Shown here in pieces: positions 61,723 through 64,000 of a stretch of 64,000 nt of DNA. The DNA comes from Symmetrospora coprosmae (taxonomy: Eukaryota; Basidiomycota; Cystobasidiomycetes; Symmetrosporaceae), in NCBI GenBank assembly GCA_008802785.1, contig VUYT01000012.1:1-64000 (forward strand), read 5' to 3'. The position numbers and the translations under genes were made by a program. The notes beneath the pieces are model-generated. The model was not told the DNA's origin. It made no database searches and saw nothing but the letters and a program-made list of their open reading frames with translations. How positions within the stretch are numbered: the stretch's first letter is position 1; each line of letters starts with the position of its first letter.

Positions 61723-63423
61723 ATGCTTACCTCTCTGCCTGGATACATCGAGTCTGGGGCCATCCACAATGTGCAGACCGTCTATGCCGTCATGCTCTCG
61801 GTGCGTCCGCAGTCTACACCGTGCCTGGCCCTCGACATACCGGAGAAGCCTGCTGACACGCGACATTGCCCACCGCAGCTCTCGTACTTCATCCTAGTCT
61901 GGGACTGGCTGTCCAACCTGCACAACGACTGGGTGTTCATCCTCAAAGCCAAGTCCACGACCCACCCCCTCCTCTCCCTCAAGCCATGGTTCCTGCTCTC
62001 GAGGTGGGTCAGCACAGCTGCGTCGCCGATTCAGAGTTCCGGCTTACATTGGTACTGCACAGGTACTTTACTCTCTTCTGGTGCACCTTCGTGGTCATTA
62101 CGTATGCTCTGGTCGGTCGCCACCCGAATGTCTGTACCTGGTTTCAGTACTATCCATACGGCTACAGCATCATCATGCTGCCTGCGCACCTGGTCATGAT
62201 CCTGAGGTGGGCATCGTCTTCGGCATCGCTCGACGCTCCTGGGCTGATGTCCGCTTGCGTATTACCATTCAGACTCTACTCGGTCTACGAGAGAAGCACA
62301 AAGGTTCTCATCGCTCTTCTGGCGCTGGCAGTAGTCGATTTTGCCATCCAGATGGGCGTGAACCACTTGGCGACCTGTACGTGCCAGTAACCGGCCCCGC
62401 TCGTATCGCAGTGAGATTGACACTCTCCCCCATTCAGCCGTACTGCTTCAGAACTACAACGAGACAGCAACCTGCTTCACCTACCCCACAACGGCTGTCT
62501 TCAGTCTCGTCTTCATCTCGCCGGTCGTGTTCCACCACATTCTCCTCGGCATGACCCTTTGGAAGTCTGCCGAATACATCAAGAGGTCCGGGCAAGGCGT
62601 CGGGCTCAACCCCATCTTGCACGTCATTCGAAGGGACCACATCCTTTTCACCCTCGCCATCTGCCTAATCAACTTCACCAACCTGGTGCTGAGTTTGCAG
62701 CCTGGGTCCTTCCCGTACAAGCTCGTGCGTGACCGTCCTCCATGGCTGCGCGCCCGCTTTACTAATTGTCTCTGCCCGCTTGTGTAGATCAATCAGCTGC
62801 CAGCTGCTGCATTCACGCAGATCTTCCTGGCAAAGATCGTCTTCAGCCTGAAAGCAAGCGCAAAAGCATTGGACGGCAGTCATGTCGACGTCGGCGCCTC
62901 GCCCGCTTCTAGCGGTCTGAGCAAGAGCAACGGCAACAGCAGTGGCTCAGGGACCGCAGTCGGCTCCGGCAATGGGACTGGTTCGAACGGCTCGCGGGGT
63001 CACAAGTCGATGTACTCGGGTGCGACCGCCTACGACATGGACGTCAAGACCTCGCCTCCAGCCAGTCCGCGAGGTCACTCGCGTCGTCCTTCGGCTACAA
63101 AGGTCCAGCTGCCCCATACTTGGCCGATTCAGGAGGAAGGGCCGACGCCTCTCACGCGCCTCCCACCGCCAGTCAGCCGGACACCGCCGTTCAGCTCGCT
63201 GTCTGTGCGGAGTCACTCCTTGTCGGACCAGCCGCACCATCAGCGAGGCCGCTCGGTCGACGAGATCCTTATCGGCAGGCAAATGTACACGGTAACGAAT
63301 GGCGATTCGCAGGAGGAGCAGCATATGCAGGAGCAGGAGCCAGAGACGTTCCTGTCTGTAACGCCGGACCCAGAGCAGTCGAGGCCCGTGAGCCAGAGCT
63401 CGCGTATTGGATTGGCTGTCTAG
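61723..63423 (+). CDS. Seven-helix membrane protein, DUF6533-like
   Basis: Basidiomycete-type multi-pass membrane protein of unknown function. Six exons: 61723-61800, 61879-62003, 62063-62206, 62273-62376, 62438-62724 and 62788-63423, 457 residues. The N-terminal block SYFILVWDWLSNLHNDWVFI with LKPWFLLSRYFTLFW recalls DUF6533 (x-YDxLLTLxxEV...W...K-x(n)-RY). Hydrophobic segments follow: YFTLFWCTFVVITYALVG, YGYSIIMLPAHLVMIL, VLIALLALAVVDFAIQMGV, AVFSLVFISPVVFHHILLGM and ILFTLAICLINFTNLVLSL. The last 180 residues are a Ser/Gly/Pro-rich cytoplasmic tail (SGSGTAVGSGNGTGSNGSRG) with possible phosphorylation sites. All exon phases agree. Confidence 0.75.
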
Positions 63424-63750
63424 AGTGTATGCGTGGCGTAAAGACGAGGAAATCGACGAAACACGTACAGCAATGTATCGACTAGACGCAAGCGAGGCAA
63501 ATGGACGCCATCACGGAGCAGCGGACCCGAAAGCGGAGATTGGCCCAAAGCGGCCGCAGCCGACGCCTCTTCTCCTCTAACTGACCGTTTCACGAAGATT
63601 AGCGGCGGTGCGGCAGCCTTTCTGCGTGCGCAAGAGGGGTTTTGTCCGCCCTAGGAGCTTGCAGCATGTACCGACAGGTGACTGACAAAGGCTCGGATGG
63701 CTTCAGCAAGCCCACACGGACTCTCCGCGACTTCCGCCCAAATAAACGAA
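63424..63750. other. Intergenic before last partial gene
   Basis: 327 bp; no feature recognised apart from probable 3' region and promoter. Confidence 0.45.
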
Positions 63751-64000
63751 ATGGCGACCTCGCCTCAATCCATGGGAGATCTCGTCTTCAACACACCAGA
63801 GCTCCTTCTTCTGTTCGCAGACGAGCTACAGCAGGCAGACCTGGCTCTTATGATCGGCATCAATCGCGAGTCCCGCACAACGATTGAGACCGTGATCTAC
63901 CGCGAGCCAGCGTTTGGTACACCTCCCTACAAGGAAGAAAAGTTTGAGCTCCTCACCCGAACTCTGGACGGCAACGTCGAGCTGCGAAAGCTAGTTCGCA
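63751..64000 (+). CDS. Partial gene, possible F-box-like protein
   Basis: Open from ATG at 63751 to the window end. It reads MATSPQSMGDLVFNTPELLL, LFADELQQADLALMIGINRE, then EPAFGTPPYKEEKFELLTRT and LDGNVELRKLVR. The layout (short acidic-hydrophobic segment, then xLLTRTLxxNxELxxLVR) resembles fungal F-box/leucine-rich proteins, where a similar phrase precedes the repeats, but the window cuts the gene. Family assignment is tentative. Confidence 0.45.
   Translation, partial: MATSPQSMGDLVFNTPELLLLFADELQQADLALMIGINRESRTTIETVIYREPAFGTPPYKEEKFELLTRTLDGNVELRKLVR

Overview
The window is nuclear DNA of a filamentous or dimorphic fungus. It is GC-rich and gene-dense (about 30 genes in 64 kb), with many short GT-AG introns, most of them roughly 50-120 bp. 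A macrophage-activating-glycoprotein-like GPI protein, a DUF6533-like membrane protein, a velvet-domain regulator and retained cytoplasmic dynein point to Basidiomycota. The mixture of intron-rich genes and Ustilago-like compact gene pairs suggests an Ustilaginomycotina lineage, perhaps Exobasidiomycetes. That placement is inference from gene content only.

Layout. 0.3-5.3 kb: LYS4 homoaconitase and COP9 signalosome subunit 3, divergent. 5.5-9.1 kb: two tandem FAD oxidases of the fructosyl-amino-acid/sarcosine oxidase type, the first carrying an in-frame stop. 9.9-17.5 kb: a secreted GPI glycoprotein, an HSF-type transcription factor and a CFEM-like GPI protein. 18.3-23.2 kb: ER cyclophilin, NDUFAF7 methyltransferase and exosome RRP4. 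23.9-28.2 kb: a velvet regulator followed by about 2.7 kb without a recognisable gene. 28.2-30.5 kb: TIM23 and ZIM17 back to back. 30.6-39 kb: PMS1, cystathionine gamma-lyase and alanine aminotransferase. 39.2-46.2 kb: dynein intermediate chain, a small conserved protein, a SOM1-like protein and S-adenosylhomocysteinase. 46.7-50.7 kb: a KHDC4-like KH protein and eIF5. 50.4-56.2 kb: a three-unit tandem duplication. 56.4-64 kb: mannitol-dehydrogenase-like SDR, a small secreted protein, VPS51, the DUF6533-like protein and a partial gene.

How genes relate. There are six divergent pairs with short or moderate shared promoters; TIM23/ZIM17 share a function in mitochondrial protein import. S-adenosylhomocysteinase and cystathionine gamma-lyase are both in sulfur-amino-acid metabolism, though about 7 kb apart.

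Most interesting. (1) Three paralogous genes of an unrecognised protein family at 50.8-55.8 kb. Each lies beside a copy of the 3' end of eIF5, so the duplicated unit captured part of an essential neighbour. (2) Coding microexons of 5, 9 and 12 nt in S-adenosylhomocysteinase and of 11 and 14 nt in the SDR gene. Each is needed to restore the family sequence. (3) A GC-AG intron in CSN3, a roughly 70-residue Ala-rich insertion in TIM23, a C-terminal HSF DNA-binding domain, and two genes with apparent disabling changes. Gene models are hand-built from reading frames and splice signals; no searches were run.
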